DNA of 64,000 bases from an uncultured Acidobacteriia bacterium (GTDB lineage Bacteria > Acidobacteriota > Terriglobia > Bryobacterales > Bryobacteraceae), in NCBI GenBank assembly GCA_903881085.1, contig CAIRSA010000035.1, forward strand, positions 61,245 to 125,244, in the 5' to 3' direction. Both the position numbers and the translations under genes were made by a program. Below, in pieces: positions 45,244 to 54,008 of this stretch. The notes under the pieces were generated by a model. It was not told the DNA's origin and did no database searches. It saw only the letters and a list, made by a program, of their open reading frames with translations. Numbering within the stretch: position 1 is the stretch's first letter; each line of letters begins with the position of its first letter.

Positions 45244-46098
45244 ATGAGAACCATTTTTCTATCGCTGTTCCTCTGCGTCTCCATTCACGGACAGGCCAAG
45301 TACCCGCCCGCGATGGCCGGCGCCAAGACCGAAGGGTACAAAACCATCGGCGACGTGAAACTAAACTTGTACATCTATGAACCGGCAGGACACAAGCCGG
45401 CCGACAAGCGCGCAGCCATAGTGTTCTTCTTCGGCGGGGGCTGGAAGAATGGCAGCCCGGCGCAGTTTGAGAATCATTGCAAATATTTGGCATCGCGCGG
45501 AATGGTTGCGATTTCGGCGGACTATCGGGTTTCCAGCCGCAACCACACCAAAGTTCCCGATGCGATTCGCGATGCCAAATCCGCGATCCGCTTTGTACGG
45601 CAGAATGCCGGACGCCTGGGTATCGATCCAAGCCGCATCGCAGCAGGTGGCGGGTCTGCCGGCGGGCACCTGGCGGCTGCCACCGGGGTCATTGATGGGC
45701 AGGAAGAGGTGGGCGAGGATCTGAAGGTCAGCTCCCGTCCGAATGCCATGGTGATGTTTAATCCGGCGTTGGTGCTTCCCGATATGGACACCACCGAAAT
45801 GGCAGGCATTCCGCACCAGCAGGTGTCTCCCATTGAGCACGTGAAGACGGGCGCGCCTCCGGCTATCATCTTCCATGGCAAAGCTGACACTACTGTCCCC
45901 TACAATACGGCCGAAGCTTTCACCGCGAAGATGACGGCGAACGGCAACAAATGCAAGCTGGTTGGTTACGAAGGCCAGGTGCACGGCTTCTTCAATTACG
46001 GCCGCAGCGACAACAACAAATACTACACCGAAACCGTGCGCGAAGCTGATAATTTTCTTGTATCCATCAAGTTCCTGAAAGGCACTCCCACTATATGA
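45244..46098 (+). CDS. exported alpha/beta-hydrolase (BD-FAE/esterase lipase type)
   Basis: A 284-residue alpha/beta hydrolase with a signal peptide (MRTIFLSLFLCVSIHG). The oxyanion hole precursor is FFFGGGWKNG, the nucleophile GGGSAGGHLA, the catalytic Asp GKADTTVP and the His YEGQVHGFF. This is the HSL-like arrangement. The stop overlaps the enolase-superfamily gene start (ATGA), so both are co-translated. Acyl or feruloyl esters are possible substrates. Confidence 0.86.
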   Translation: MRTIFLSLFLCVSIHGQAKYPPAMAGAKTEGYKTIGDVKLNLYIYEPAGHKPADKRAAIVFFFGGGWKNGSPAQFENHCKYLASRGMVAISADYRVSSRNHTKVPDAIRDAKSAIRFVRQNAGRLGIDPSRIAAGGGSAGGHLAAATGVIDGQEEVGEDLKVSSRPNAMVMFNPALVLPDMDTTEMAGIPHQQVSPIEHVKTGAPPAIIFHGKADTTVPYNTAEAFTAKMTANGNKCKLVGYEGQVHGFFNYGRSDNNKYYTETVREADNFLVSIKFLKGTPTI

Positions 46099-47330
46099 AT
46101 CGACGCAGTTTCTTTCAAACGCTAGCCGCCACGGCCGCGGCCCCCGTTGCATTCCCGCTGCTCAACGCAGCGGTGCCGAAGATGAAGATCACGCGCGTGC
46201 GCGTCTACACGCCGCCGAATCCGAATCCGCTTTTCAACCAGAGCGATCATGTGGTCACGATCGAGACGGACGCTGGAATCACTGGCGTCGGCGAAGGCGG
46301 TTCGAAAGATCTGCTCGAACAGTGCGCCGGGCGCCTCATTGGCAGAGATCCGCACTACATCGAAAAGCTGTGGCATGATATGTCGCGGGCGTTCTTCTAT
46401 CCGCCGGGGCGCGAGAAGATCCACGCTATCGGCGCACTCGATATGGCTCTGTGGGACATCAAAGGCAAAGTGCAGAAGTTGCCTGTGCACGCGTTGCTGA
46501 ACGGCATGGCGCGCGAGCACTGCGAGTGCTATAACACGGCTGGCAGCATTCCCGGAATTAAGCCGGGCATGGGTGTGAAAGAGCGCGCAACGCTAACGGT
46601 GGAGGCAGGCTATCGCGCGTTTCGCATGGATGCGGCAAGTACACGCCCAGGCACTACCTATAACACGCGTGAGCGCGTCAATCAGGTTTACGATGACTGC
46701 GTGCAGGCGCGCGAAGGCGTGGGTAAGAACGGCGACTGGTGTATCGACTTCCATCAACGATTTGACTTGGCCGATGCCATTCGCGGCTGCGACTTGATCA
46801 AGGATCTTGCGCCGCTGTTTGTCGAAGATCCAGTTCGCGACGAAGCGTTCCGCGAAGACCTTCCGATACTGCGCCGTACCGTAAAGGTGCCGCTAGCGGC
46901 GGGCGAAGAATGGGGCTATCGCTGGGACTTTAACAAGCTCGTGGAAAATCACGATATTGATTACGTCCGCGCCACGCTGCCAAACGTGGGTGGCATCACT
47001 GAGATGATGAAGATTGCCGCCATCTGCGAGACGCATTTCGTCGGCATCGTGCCGCACTTCACCGGCCCCATCGCAACGGCTGCGCTGGTCAATTCGCTCG
47101 GCACATTCTCCGGCCCGCTGCTAATGGAGTACAACTTCCAGGGCCGCACGCTGCCGCACTTGCCGGTTTGTTTGGACTTCAAGAACGGCAAGCTGTATCC
47201 GAATGAGCGCCCGGGTATTGGCGTGGAACTCGACATGTCGCAGTTGAAGCAGATCGCGGAAATCACGCAGCCGGTGACGGCTCGCGCGCAGACCTATTTC
47301 CGGCCGGATGGGTCGATTACCAACTGGTAG
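46095..47330 (+). CDS. enolase-superfamily dehydratase (galactonate-like), Tat-exported
   Basis: Mandelate racemase/muconate lactonising group, 411 residues, with a Tat signal (MNRRSFFQTLAATAAAP). Metal ligands are in CIDFHQRFD (D218, H220), FVEDPV and LAAGEEWGY, the pattern of sugar acid dehydratases of the DgoD type. The carboxylate-binding barrel ends with VPHFTGP. It overlaps the esterase gene by ATGA. Function is inferred: dehydration of a sugar acid, possibly from the esterase product. Confidence 0.83.
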   Translation: MNRRSFFQTLAATAAAPVAFPLLNAAVPKMKITRVRVYTPPNPNPLFNQSDHVVTIETDAGITGVGEGGSKDLLEQCAGRLIGRDPHYIEKLWHDMSRAFFYPPGREKIHAIGALDMALWDIKGKVQKLPVHALLNGMAREHCECYNTAGSIPGIKPGMGVKERATLTVEAGYRAFRMDAASTRPGTTYNTRERVNQVYDDCVQAREGVGKNGDWCIDFHQRFDLADAIRGCDLIKDLAPLFVEDPVRDEAFREDLPILRRTVKVPLAAGEEWGYRWDFNKLVENHDIDYVRATLPNVGGITEMMKIAAICETHFVGIVPHFTGPIATAALVNSLGTFSGPLLMEYNFQGRTLPHLPVCLDFKNGKLYPNERPGIGVELDMSQLKQIAEITQPVTARAQTYFRPDGSITNW

Positions 47331-47341
47331 CTGCGGATGTG

Positions 47342-47430
47342 GCAGAATGGCATTCTGCGGCCGATTGGCAATCGGCCTTGTTTCATAACGTACAGGGCGA
47401 GTACCACTCGCCCGCAGATTACCAATCTGC
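47342..47430. repeat. tandem cluster of four palindromes
   Basis: GCAGAATG-G-CATTCTGC (47342-47358), GGCCGATTG-G-CAATCGGCC (47359-47377), GGGCGAGT-ACC-ACTCGCCC (47395-47413) and GCAGATT-ACC-AATCTGC (47414-47430). All are 17-19 bp with TGG or ACC at the centre, though the arms differ. A similar ACC-centred palindrome occurs at 23259. It looks like a REP-type array between two genes. Confidence 0.6.
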
Positions 47431-47443
47431 CCTACATTGGCTT

Positions 47444-48607
47444 TTACGCGAGCACAGTAGCAAGCAACCCGGCGAGGGCGAACAGCGGTCCAACGCGCCA
47501 CTGCCGGCTTGCATAGATGCCGGCGCCGGCCATCATCAAGCCCACGCCAAGTACCAACCGCAGGTCGGCCCCGATCGTGTACAGTCGCACCATGGCAATT
47601 AGCGTTGCCGCGCCCCACAAAATGGTCAACGACATTCGGGATGCGCAGGTATCCGGAATACGCTTGATCAGCGCGTAGGCCGCATACGCGGCGATCACGT
47701 CAAGCACTCCGTGCGACCCGGTAGTGACGCAACTGGCGGCAACAAGAACTGGCCAAACGCGCCACATCCACCTCGCCCTTGGATAGATCAAAATGAGTGT
47801 CTCCGCGGCGATCAAAGCCCAAAGAACATGGTATGACGGGAACGCGGCGCCTGCGCCATCCATCAGCCGTTCCGCCTTCAACAATTTGCCCAACGGCGTC
47901 AGCGCCGTAAATACGCGATGCGGAGAAACAAATGGGACCGCAAGATAAATGGGGAATACTGTCACCATCGTGAGCAGGCCGGTGCGTGTGAAGAAGCGTA
48001 GTTGCGTGCGAGTCTTGGCCAGCAGTGGCACCAGACAAACCACGATGTAAGGGGAAGCGTAGATCAGTTCGGTCCACTCAATCACCGGCAGTGCTTTTTC
48101 AAAATCCAGCTGCGAGTACATCACATCCGGCGGGGTGCCAAGAAAAATGACGGTTTCGTAAAGTACCATCCAGGGTAAAAGCAGGCATGTGTAGGCGTAA
48201 ATGCGGCTTCGTCCACGCGGCGATTCTTCTCCCGGCTGGGGAATAATGTAGGGGATGGTTCCAGCAATTCGTTCCCGCCCCATTACCTGCGCGGCCAACG
48301 CGAGGCAGAGCATGGGGGTTACCAGCCACACACCGGCCCGTGATTGAAGCACGATGAAGGCTCCGCAGGTGAGCATTGCCAATCCAGTATAAATGGGGTG
48401 TGGAACGATCTTACGGACAACGGGATAAGCATCGGATTGCATATGCGGCGCACGGAAGCCCGCGGCGAGCAGCACGAAACCTAGAAAGGCAATGAGGGCT
48501 CCAACTGCCGGATGGAATGTAACAGGAGGGGCAACAAGGCTTTCCGTAGCCCACGCCCAGGATAGAAGGACGGGCGGCAGCAGGACAAGAAACGCTAACC
48601 TTTTCAT
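47444..48607 (-). CDS. membrane protein, ICMT-like half plus PAP2-like phosphatase half
   Basis: A roughly 388-residue polytopic protein (start ATG 48607; a GTG at 48661 would add 18 residues). The N-terminal part contains KIVPHPIYTG, the HPxY motif of isoprenylcysteine/phospholipid methyltransferases. The C-terminal part has FPSYHVLWAL and TTGSHGVLDVIAAY, the PSGH-like and S-x-H-x3-D-like motifs of PAP2 phosphatases. The two domains are fused in one chain. The likely substrate is a lipid phosphate; the methyltransferase half may be inactive. Confidence 0.78.
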   Translation of the reverse strand: MKRLAFLVLLPPVLLSWAWATESLVAPPVTFHPAVGALIAFLGFVLLAAGFRAPHMQSDAYPVVRKIVPHPIYTGLAMLTCGAFIVLQSRAGVWLVTPMLCLALAAQVMGRERIAGTIPYIIPQPGEESPRGRSRIYAYTCLLLPWMVLYETVIFLGTPPDVMYSQLDFEKALPVIEWTELIYASPYIVVCLVPLLAKTRTQLRFFTRTGLLTMVTVFPIYLAVPFVSPHRVFTALTPLGKLLKAERLMDGAGAAFPSYHVLWALIAAETLILIYPRARWMWRVWPVLVAASCVTTGSHGVLDVIAAYAAYALIKRIPDTCASRMSLTILWGAATLIAMVRLYTIGADLRLVLGVGLMMAGAGIYASRQWRVGPLFALAGLLATVLA

Positions 48608-48697
48608 CTGGTTGGCTGGCGTTGACGTCGAGCTTTCCTGGATGTGCAATTCCGGGTACACTCACAATATGTTACCAGACTGTAACAGTGTTCGGGG

Positions 48698-50548
48698 TTA
48701 TCGAATCGAAATAACGCCGAAAGCAAGGCCGAGTTCGCGTCCGGCGTTGCCATCGTCAACGGCGCGGTTTACAGAGATCTCAACGTTGAGCCACTCCTTA
48801 CCTACGGCTGTTGCGGGCAGGTCGAAAGTGAGACGAAAATCCGAATCCGTCACCGGCAGCGGCTGTTCGCCAAGCACTTGGCCGTAAATCGAAACCTTCA
48901 CCCGAACCGGGCCTTTGGCGAATTGTTCTTTGGGATAGTAGCCTTTCAAATACAGCTTCTCTGCCGCCGACGCCGGGCCGCCGATGCGCAACGTCGCCCG
49001 CTTGGGCATCCAACGAAAGCCGCCCTCGATTGGATACCACTCCGGTCCCATCAGGTCGGTTAGGTAAGGCAGGCCGGTATCGACGATCTTCACCGGGTGG
49101 CTCATCCAAGCCTGCGCCTTGCTGCGGTAGGCCGATGTTGCGTTGATCAGCTTTGGCCCTCCAACCGCGTAGACAACCGCGGTGCCTGATTCGATTGCCC
49201 GTCCGGCAACTTCCGCAGGCAGAATCTGGTCACGAAAGTCGGCTATCTCCGGATGAGGCTGAATCTTATCCTCCGACCCTGGCAGCAGATATACTTTGGC
49301 ATTTTCAATGAGCCGGAATGGATCGTCATTCATTCCTGACCAGTACAATTCATCGTCTACTCCGGCCAGCAGAATCAGGTCCTTCGGATGCAGTTCATGG
49401 GCCTGCTCCACCGCATAGAACAGATTCCGGATTGGCACGCTGCGATGGTAATACCAGGCTGTAACAAGCCGCGCCTGCGAGCCGGAATAGTAAAGATAAG
49501 CCGCCACTGGCACAATCGCCGCCGCGCGCCACAACCAGCCCGCCTTCCACGCCTCGCTCACGCCCCACGCGCCCAACATGGAAAGGCCGATGCAGGGAAT
49601 GATCAGGTAGTAATCGGTCTTATGATCGCGCAACGGCAGCAGTGGCGCCATCACCGCCACGAACCATGCGATGAAGAACAGCGCCAGCCCGTTTCGTTTG
49701 CGCAGTTGCCAAATGGCAAAGGCGGCCAGCGCGAGTAACACCACCGCTGTGGCCAAGACTTCGCGAGTGGAAGGAATCAGCGACGGCCTGATGATTCCGG
49801 GGGCCCAGGTAAGGTAGTCCCACAGCGTCTGGAAGATGCTCAAGTCAAGGTGCATCGCATAAACGCCAGTCTTCTGCTTGGGCGCGTATGTGAAGTTAGC
49901 CACAGCGTAAAGAATCGAAATAGCAAACAGCGGCAGTGTTTTCAGAAAGGACTTGCGGGCGCAGAACAAAGTGTATGCCGCGGCTAGCGCGGGGTAGACG
50001 ATATTGATCTCCAGCGATCCAAAGCCCAGAATGAAAACCACCCATTGCGCAACGTTCCATCTCGCTCGGCCAGTCTCAATGTAGCGAAGCAGGCAGTAGA
50101 ATGCTGTCAGCAAAAAGGTGGAACATTGAATCTGGTTATAACTGGAGCTCCACGTCATTGAAACAGCAAGTGCGCTGTTGGCCGTCCAGAAGACTGGCGC
50201 AAAAAATCCGGCCAGGCGCGAACCCGTCACGCGCCACGTGACGGCGGCCAGCAAGGCAAGATTCAAAAACTGCGTCAGGAAAACGACGATGCGGAAGGGC
50301 AACGCATCCACGCCGTACGTCCGCTCCAGCACCAGGAAAAACAGCCGTTCGCTCCACGGGCGGATCGTCCCCTGCGCCATCGGCGCGAACATCGCCTGAA
50401 AGAAGCTGGGGACATCGAAGACGGAATAATGAATGCCCAGCCAGGCGAAGTCATCGGCTTGAAACCAAGCCTTCAAACCCAACCAATAAAGCGCCAGGCA
50501 AAACAATGCAGGGCAGGTCCAATAGCAGACCTTCGCCAGCTGCCTCAT
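48698..50548 (-). CDS. polytopic membrane protein with C-terminal soluble domain
   Basis: A 616-residue protein with about ten TM helices in the first 360 residues and a soluble C-terminus. The N-terminal part (FQADDFAWLGIHY, PWSERLFFLV) resembles glycosyltransferase family C-like (PMT/ArnT) membrane enzymes with an acidic DD in the first loop. The last 110 residues form a beta-rich domain that is also found in the lipoprotein encoded just upstream. The ATG overlaps that gene's stop by 4 bp (ATGA). A glycosyltransferase role is a weak inference. Confidence 0.7.
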   Translation of the reverse strand: MRQLAKVCYWTCPALFCLALYWLGLKAWFQADDFAWLGIHYSVFDVPSFFQAMFAPMAQGTIRPWSERLFFLVLERTYGVDALPFRIVVFLTQFLNLALLAAVTWRVTGSRLAGFFAPVFWTANSALAVSMTWSSSYNQIQCSTFLLTAFYCLLRYIETGRARWNVAQWVVFILGFGSLEINIVYPALAAAYTLFCARKSFLKTLPLFAISILYAVANFTYAPKQKTGVYAMHLDLSIFQTLWDYLTWAPGIIRPSLIPSTREVLATAVVLLALAAFAIWQLRKRNGLALFFIAWFVAVMAPLLPLRDHKTDYYLIIPCIGLSMLGAWGVSEAWKAGWLWRAAAIVPVAAYLYYSGSQARLVTAWYYHRSVPIRNLFYAVEQAHELHPKDLILLAGVDDELYWSGMNDDPFRLIENAKVYLLPGSEDKIQPHPEIADFRDQILPAEVAGRAIESGTAVVYAVGGPKLINATSAYRSKAQAWMSHPVKIVDTGLPYLTDLMGPEWYPIEGGFRWMPKRATLRIGGPASAAEKLYLKGYYPKEQFAKGPVRVKVSIYGQVLGEQPLPVTDSDFRLTFDLPATAVGKEWLNVEISVNRAVDDGNAGRELGLAFGVISIR

Positions 50549-51084
50549 TTTGGCTCAAGCCCGATCGATGTGGCGATCAGCGCTAACTCGCGCCGGTCGG
50601 CATCCGATGGCGCAAGGAACTTGTCTACCGCGAACTCCACCGTCACCGCGTCGCCGCCAAGAGCCGAAGCCGGCACGTCCTGCGTGTACACATATTCGCC
50701 AGGCTTGGTTAAGGTCTGCGTGGGCAATGCGACGCCGCTAACGGAAGCGGACAGCGTGGTGGATTTGATCTTCGCCACCACCGGGTCAGGCAGCGCGAAC
50801 TTGAAGACCAGCTTCGCGCCTTTCTGTGCCGCGCCGGCAGGAGGGCGCAACGTCACGGTGAACTTCGACATCGTCCAGCGCCACTGATTGTCTTCCAGGT
50901 TATAGAAGCCCTTCACTAGTTGCTGCGTGCCCTTGGGGTCGGCGACGCTCAGAATGCTGAGCAGCTGTTGCGAACCGCTCTCGTCGGTCAATTCCACCTT
51001 TACTTGTGGCTTGCGTTTCCTCTTGCATGCTCCGGCCGTCAGCGCCAAGGTTGCTACCAGCGCGATAATTGCTAATCTCCGCAT
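50545..51084 (-). CDS. putative lipoprotein sharing a domain with its neighbour
   Basis: A 179-residue protein from the ATG at 51084, preceded by AGGTGGAAAA. The signal (MRRLAIIALVATLALTAGAC) ends in a lipobox-like TAGAC, so it may be acylated at that Cys. The last 110 residues (VSGVALPTQTLTKPGEYVYT...VEFAVDKFLAPSDADRRELAL) align with the C-terminus of the membrane protein encoded next. The start overlaps the molybdopterin oxidoreductase gene by 13 bp. No known family. Confidence 0.72.
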   Translation of the reverse strand: MRRLAIIALVATLALTAGACKRKRKPQVKVELTDESGSQQLLSILSVADPKGTQQLVKGFYNLEDNQWRWTMSKFTVTLRPPAGAAQKGAKLVFKFALPDPVVAKIKSTTLSASVSGVALPTQTLTKPGEYVYTQDVPASALGGDAVTVEFAVDKFLAPSDADRRELALIATSIGLEPK

Positions 51085-53153
51085 TTTTCCACCTGTACCA
51101 GACAACTATAAAATACCGCACCGCCGCCGATGTCTGTAAGCCGGTCGGAGGTAAGAACGTTGATGTTTCTGCCATCGGCCGCGCGCTTGTTCCACCGTGT
51201 GGATGGCGCTGTCGCCACGCCCGGGCGCGAGACCGCATCGACTTCGGCGCGCAGCAGGCAGCTTCCGCGGCCGTTGAAGACGCGGACCTGGTTGCCGCTC
51301 ACAATCTCACGTGCCGCCGCGTCGGCCGGGTGCAAGTGAACCACGGCGGTCTGAGCGTCGACGCTTGCGCGATTGCCGAAAGTCGAGTTCATCGTGTCGT
51401 CCAGTTTCGGCGACACGAGCTCCAGCGGATAGTCCGCACGCAGCGATTCGTCCCCCAGCCTTGATTCAACAGGCGGAACATAATCGAGCGACGACACATC
51501 CAGATCGCACTTGCCATCCGCGGTACCAAAGCCCCCATCGCTGAAGGGCAGAAACGGCTTTCCGTCAGCAGACACCTTCAAACGGACAAAATGTTCGCGT
51601 TCCAACTGCTCCAGCGTGATGCCTTTGATGGACGGGTGATCGGAGTCTAAAAGGTCGCGAATCATCTGGTCATCCGTTGCCAGTACGGCATCGTCCTCAA
51701 TACCCATCCGTTGAGCAATCATGCGCAAGACTTCGGTATTGGGCTTGGCTTCTCCGGGGGCGGGCAGCGCTGGACGAGCCATTTGCAGGTAGTAGTGGCC
51801 GTAGGCGAAATAGATATCGGTATGTTCCAGAAACGTGGTGGCGGGCAGCACGATATCGGCGAAGTCGGCCGTGTCGGTCTGGAACTGTTCCAGCACTACG
51901 GTGAACAGATCTTCGCGCGCCAGGCCCTGGCGGACCAGGTTTTGATTGGGCGCAACCGTTGCCGGGTTGGAATTGTAGACCACCATGGCATGCACCCGCG
52001 GCTCGTCGAGCGTGGTCAAAGCCTTGCCCAACTCTGACATGTTCACCAGGCGTGCTTCGCGGCCCAGCGGCGAGCGCAGTTGCAGGTCAGGGCGTTCCAG
52101 CGCCGTCCGGTTCAGCTGAAACGCGTGTGAGGTGGAAAGTTGCAGTCCGCCGCCGGCTTCGCGCCACGATCCAATCACCGCCGGCAGCATGGCGATCACT
52201 CGCACGGCATTGCCGCCACGCTCGCTGCGCTGCACGCCGTAGTTCACTCTGATTGCAGCCGGCCGCACTGTCGCATACTCGCGTGCGAGCGAAATGATTT
52301 CCTCGGCCGGGATTCCGGTGAGTGCGGCGGTCCGTTCGGGTGGGTATTCGGACGCCAACCTGCGCAAGGACTGCGACCCGCTGGTGTGCTGTTCGAGGTA
52401 TTCCTGGTCCTCCAGCCCTTCGGCGAAGATGACGTGCATCAGTCCCAGCGCCAGCGCCAGATCGCTGCCCGGGTAAACCGCGAAGTGCTTGTCGGCCAAC
52501 TTGCCGGTGCGGTTCTGCACCGGATCAATACAATAGAATTTAGCGCCATTGCGGCGCGCTTCCAGAATGAACGGCCACAGGTGGACGTTCGTCCCCATGA
52601 CATTGGCGCCCCAGGCGATAATCAACTTCGATTTGGCGAATTGCTCCGGTTCCGTCGCATAGCGCAGGCCGAGTGTTGCCGTGAGTCCCGCCGCGCCAGC
52701 CGAGGCGCAGATTGTGCGGTCCAACCGCGAAGCTCCAAGGCGATGAAAGAAGCGCCGGTCACCACCAGCGCCGTTCAAAAACCCCAGCGTGCCGCCATAG
52801 CTGTATGGCAGAATGCTCTCCGGCCCATACTCGCGCGAAACCTTCGACAGATTGTTCGCGATCTCATCCAGCGCCTCATCCCAACTGATGCGCGCAAAGC
52901 GTCCCTCACCCTTCGCTCCAATTCTCTTTTGCGGATACAGCAGGCGGTCCGGCGAATACTCGCGCTCCAGATATTGGGCGACCTTGCCGCAAAGAAAGCC
53001 TTTTGTTATTGGATGGGCAGGATCGCCACGCAACCGGCTGGCTTTCACTCCATCGAAGTTGACTAGAAGCCCGCAGCAGTCGGGGCAATCCAAGGCGCAG
53101 ACGGAATGGTGGACCTCGGCAATTTTCGTTGCATTGCCGGGAATCGTTGTCAT
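51072..53153 (-). CDS. molybdopterin oxidoreductase, DMSO reductase superfamily
   Basis: A 693-residue molybdo- or tungsto-enzyme. The N-terminal Fe-S cluster is CALDCPDCCG plus the later GFLCGK cysteine, giving a C-x3-C-x2-C pattern. The Mo-bis-PGD domains follow (IIAWGANVMGTNVHLW, IDPVQNRTGKLAD, NSNPATVAPN) with the C-terminal cap. There is no Tat signal, so it is cytoplasmic. It heads a minus-strand unit with the lipoprotein and membrane protein. The substrate is not predictable: formate, polysulfide and others are handled by relatives. Confidence 0.87.
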   Translation of the reverse strand: MTTIPGNATKIAEVHHSVCALDCPDCCGLLVNFDGVKASRLRGDPAHPITKGFLCGKVAQYLEREYSPDRLLYPQKRIGAKGEGRFARISWDEALDEIANNLSKVSREYGPESILPYSYGGTLGFLNGAGGDRRFFHRLGASRLDRTICASAGAAGLTATLGLRYATEPEQFAKSKLIIAWGANVMGTNVHLWPFILEARRNGAKFYCIDPVQNRTGKLADKHFAVYPGSDLALALGLMHVIFAEGLEDQEYLEQHTSGSQSLRRLASEYPPERTAALTGIPAEEIISLAREYATVRPAAIRVNYGVQRSERGGNAVRVIAMLPAVIGSWREAGGGLQLSTSHAFQLNRTALERPDLQLRSPLGREARLVNMSELGKALTTLDEPRVHAMVVYNSNPATVAPNQNLVRQGLAREDLFTVVLEQFQTDTADFADIVLPATTFLEHTDIYFAYGHYYLQMARPALPAPGEAKPNTEVLRMIAQRMGIEDDAVLATDDQMIRDLLDSDHPSIKGITLEQLEREHFVRLKVSADGKPFLPFSDGGFGTADGKCDLDVSSLDYVPPVESRLGDESLRADYPLELVSPKLDDTMNSTFGNRASVDAQTAVVHLHPADAAAREIVSGNQVRVFNGRGSCLLRAEVDAVSRPGVATAPSTRWNKRAADGRNINVLTSDRLTDIGGGAVFYSCLVQVEKCGD

Positions 53154-53356
53154 TCGACGATTATATCAAAGCGGTTCAAGATAAGACCGCTCTTCGGGAC
53201 CGTACAAAAGCCAATGGCAATATGTTGCCATTGGCTGGATAGTGGCGAATTCATTCACTGCAGTGAGTTGGCCGAGTTTCTGTGCGAGGAGTGGGGATTC
53301 CAGGACGCTCGCGGGGACCTGAAACGCATTAACCCTTTGGACGAAATTCACTGGGT
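53154..53356. other. intergenic; includes a 12-bp perfect hairpin
   Basis: Contains AGCCAATGGCAA (53209-53220), a 4-base loop and TTGCCATTGGCT (53225-53236), a perfect 12-bp stem. It sits upstream of the molybdopterin oxidoreductase gene. The remaining sequence carries no gene I can support. Confidence 0.5.
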
Positions 53357-53389
53357 GAACTGCTTGAGGGAAAACTTCACGAGCAGTTC
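53357..53389 (+). ncRNA. group II intron domain V-like hairpin (intron remnant)
   Basis: A 33-nt hairpin with the domain V plan: an 8-bp lower stem GAACTGCT/AGCAGTTC, a 2-base CG bulge on the 3' side (53380-53381), a 5-bp upper stem TGAGG/CTTCA and a GAAA-type loop. Domain V is the catalytic core of group II introns and is normally 34 nt with exactly these features. No reverse transcriptase frame is next to it, so this is the 3' end of a decayed intron. Confidence 0.55.
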
Positions 53390-53520
53390 TTATGGGGAGG
53401 GGTTGGAAACGGGCCGGGCATCCGCGCACCGTACCAGTCCCTTTCCCGACAAGACTGGCACCGCGTGCTCATCTGTGCCCCTGTTTTGTTTCTGTACCTT
53501 AGGAACCGCTCCCTTAGAAC

Positions 53521-53649
53521 GTGTGAAGGCATCGGTTTGACCGCAAATTGGACCGGCCAATCGTCTGTCCAAATTCTAATTTTTCACAGCTTCTTGCGGT
53601 CGCGGCTCTCCGGGCACATTCACGTTCTACCCGCGGATTTGCGGTGGCT
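53521..53649. repeat. interspersed repeat, copy 2 (MITE-like plus conserved tail)
   Basis: Left end GTGTGAAGGCATCGGTTTGA (53521) and ATTCTAATTTTTCACA (53573-53588) form an inverted terminal repeat (GTGTGAA with TTCACA). The tail block 53611-53649 matches 29616-29654. The left half also matches 58721-58819. Its right edge abuts the transposase remnant. Confidence 0.6.
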
Positions 53650-53984
53650 TCGCTGAAGTCGGGATGCCGCATTGAAGATATCGCTCATGAAACAGCCGAA
53701 CGCATACGGCGGGCGGTTGCGATCAACCTGGTGATTGCCTCGCGGATTATGCTGCTGACGCTATTAGGGCGCGACTTGCCGGGGCTGCCTGCCGAACTGT
53801 TGTTCTGCGATGTCGAACTGCAAACGCGGTGCGCCTGGTCGCCAGGATCGGCGGCTATCTCGGTCGCAAAAACGACCTGCCTCCAGGTCATCAACTGATC
53901 TGGCAGGGCTACGCCGGTCAACTGCGCCACAAAACCCCCAATGTAAGTGACATTGGATTACCACCCTGCCCGACATCCGTTTAG
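53641..53984 (+). pseudogene. IS4-type transposase C-terminal remnant, frameshifted
   Basis: The first frame reads VASLKSGCRIEDIAHETAER and IRRAVAINLVIASRIMLLTLL, the conserved LKSGCRIE and ER-x3-A-x5-VIA-RI region of IS4 transposases. Near 53835 the reading shifts frame to LVARIGGYLGRKNDLPPGHQ then LIWQGYA, the usual end of these proteins (GG-LGRK, PPG, W-G). The N-terminal and catalytic DDE parts are missing. The gene is dead. Confidence 0.6.
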
Positions 53985-54008
53985 ATTTAGAATAGAATCG
54001 GAAGCAAA

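Noticed and set aside
47342..47430. CRISPR array
   Set aside because: The palindromes differ in sequence and are not separated by spacers.
53106..53540. Plus-strand frame of 144 codons
   Set aside because: Spans a hairpin, the domain V hairpin and part of a repeat; the translation has no coherent domain.
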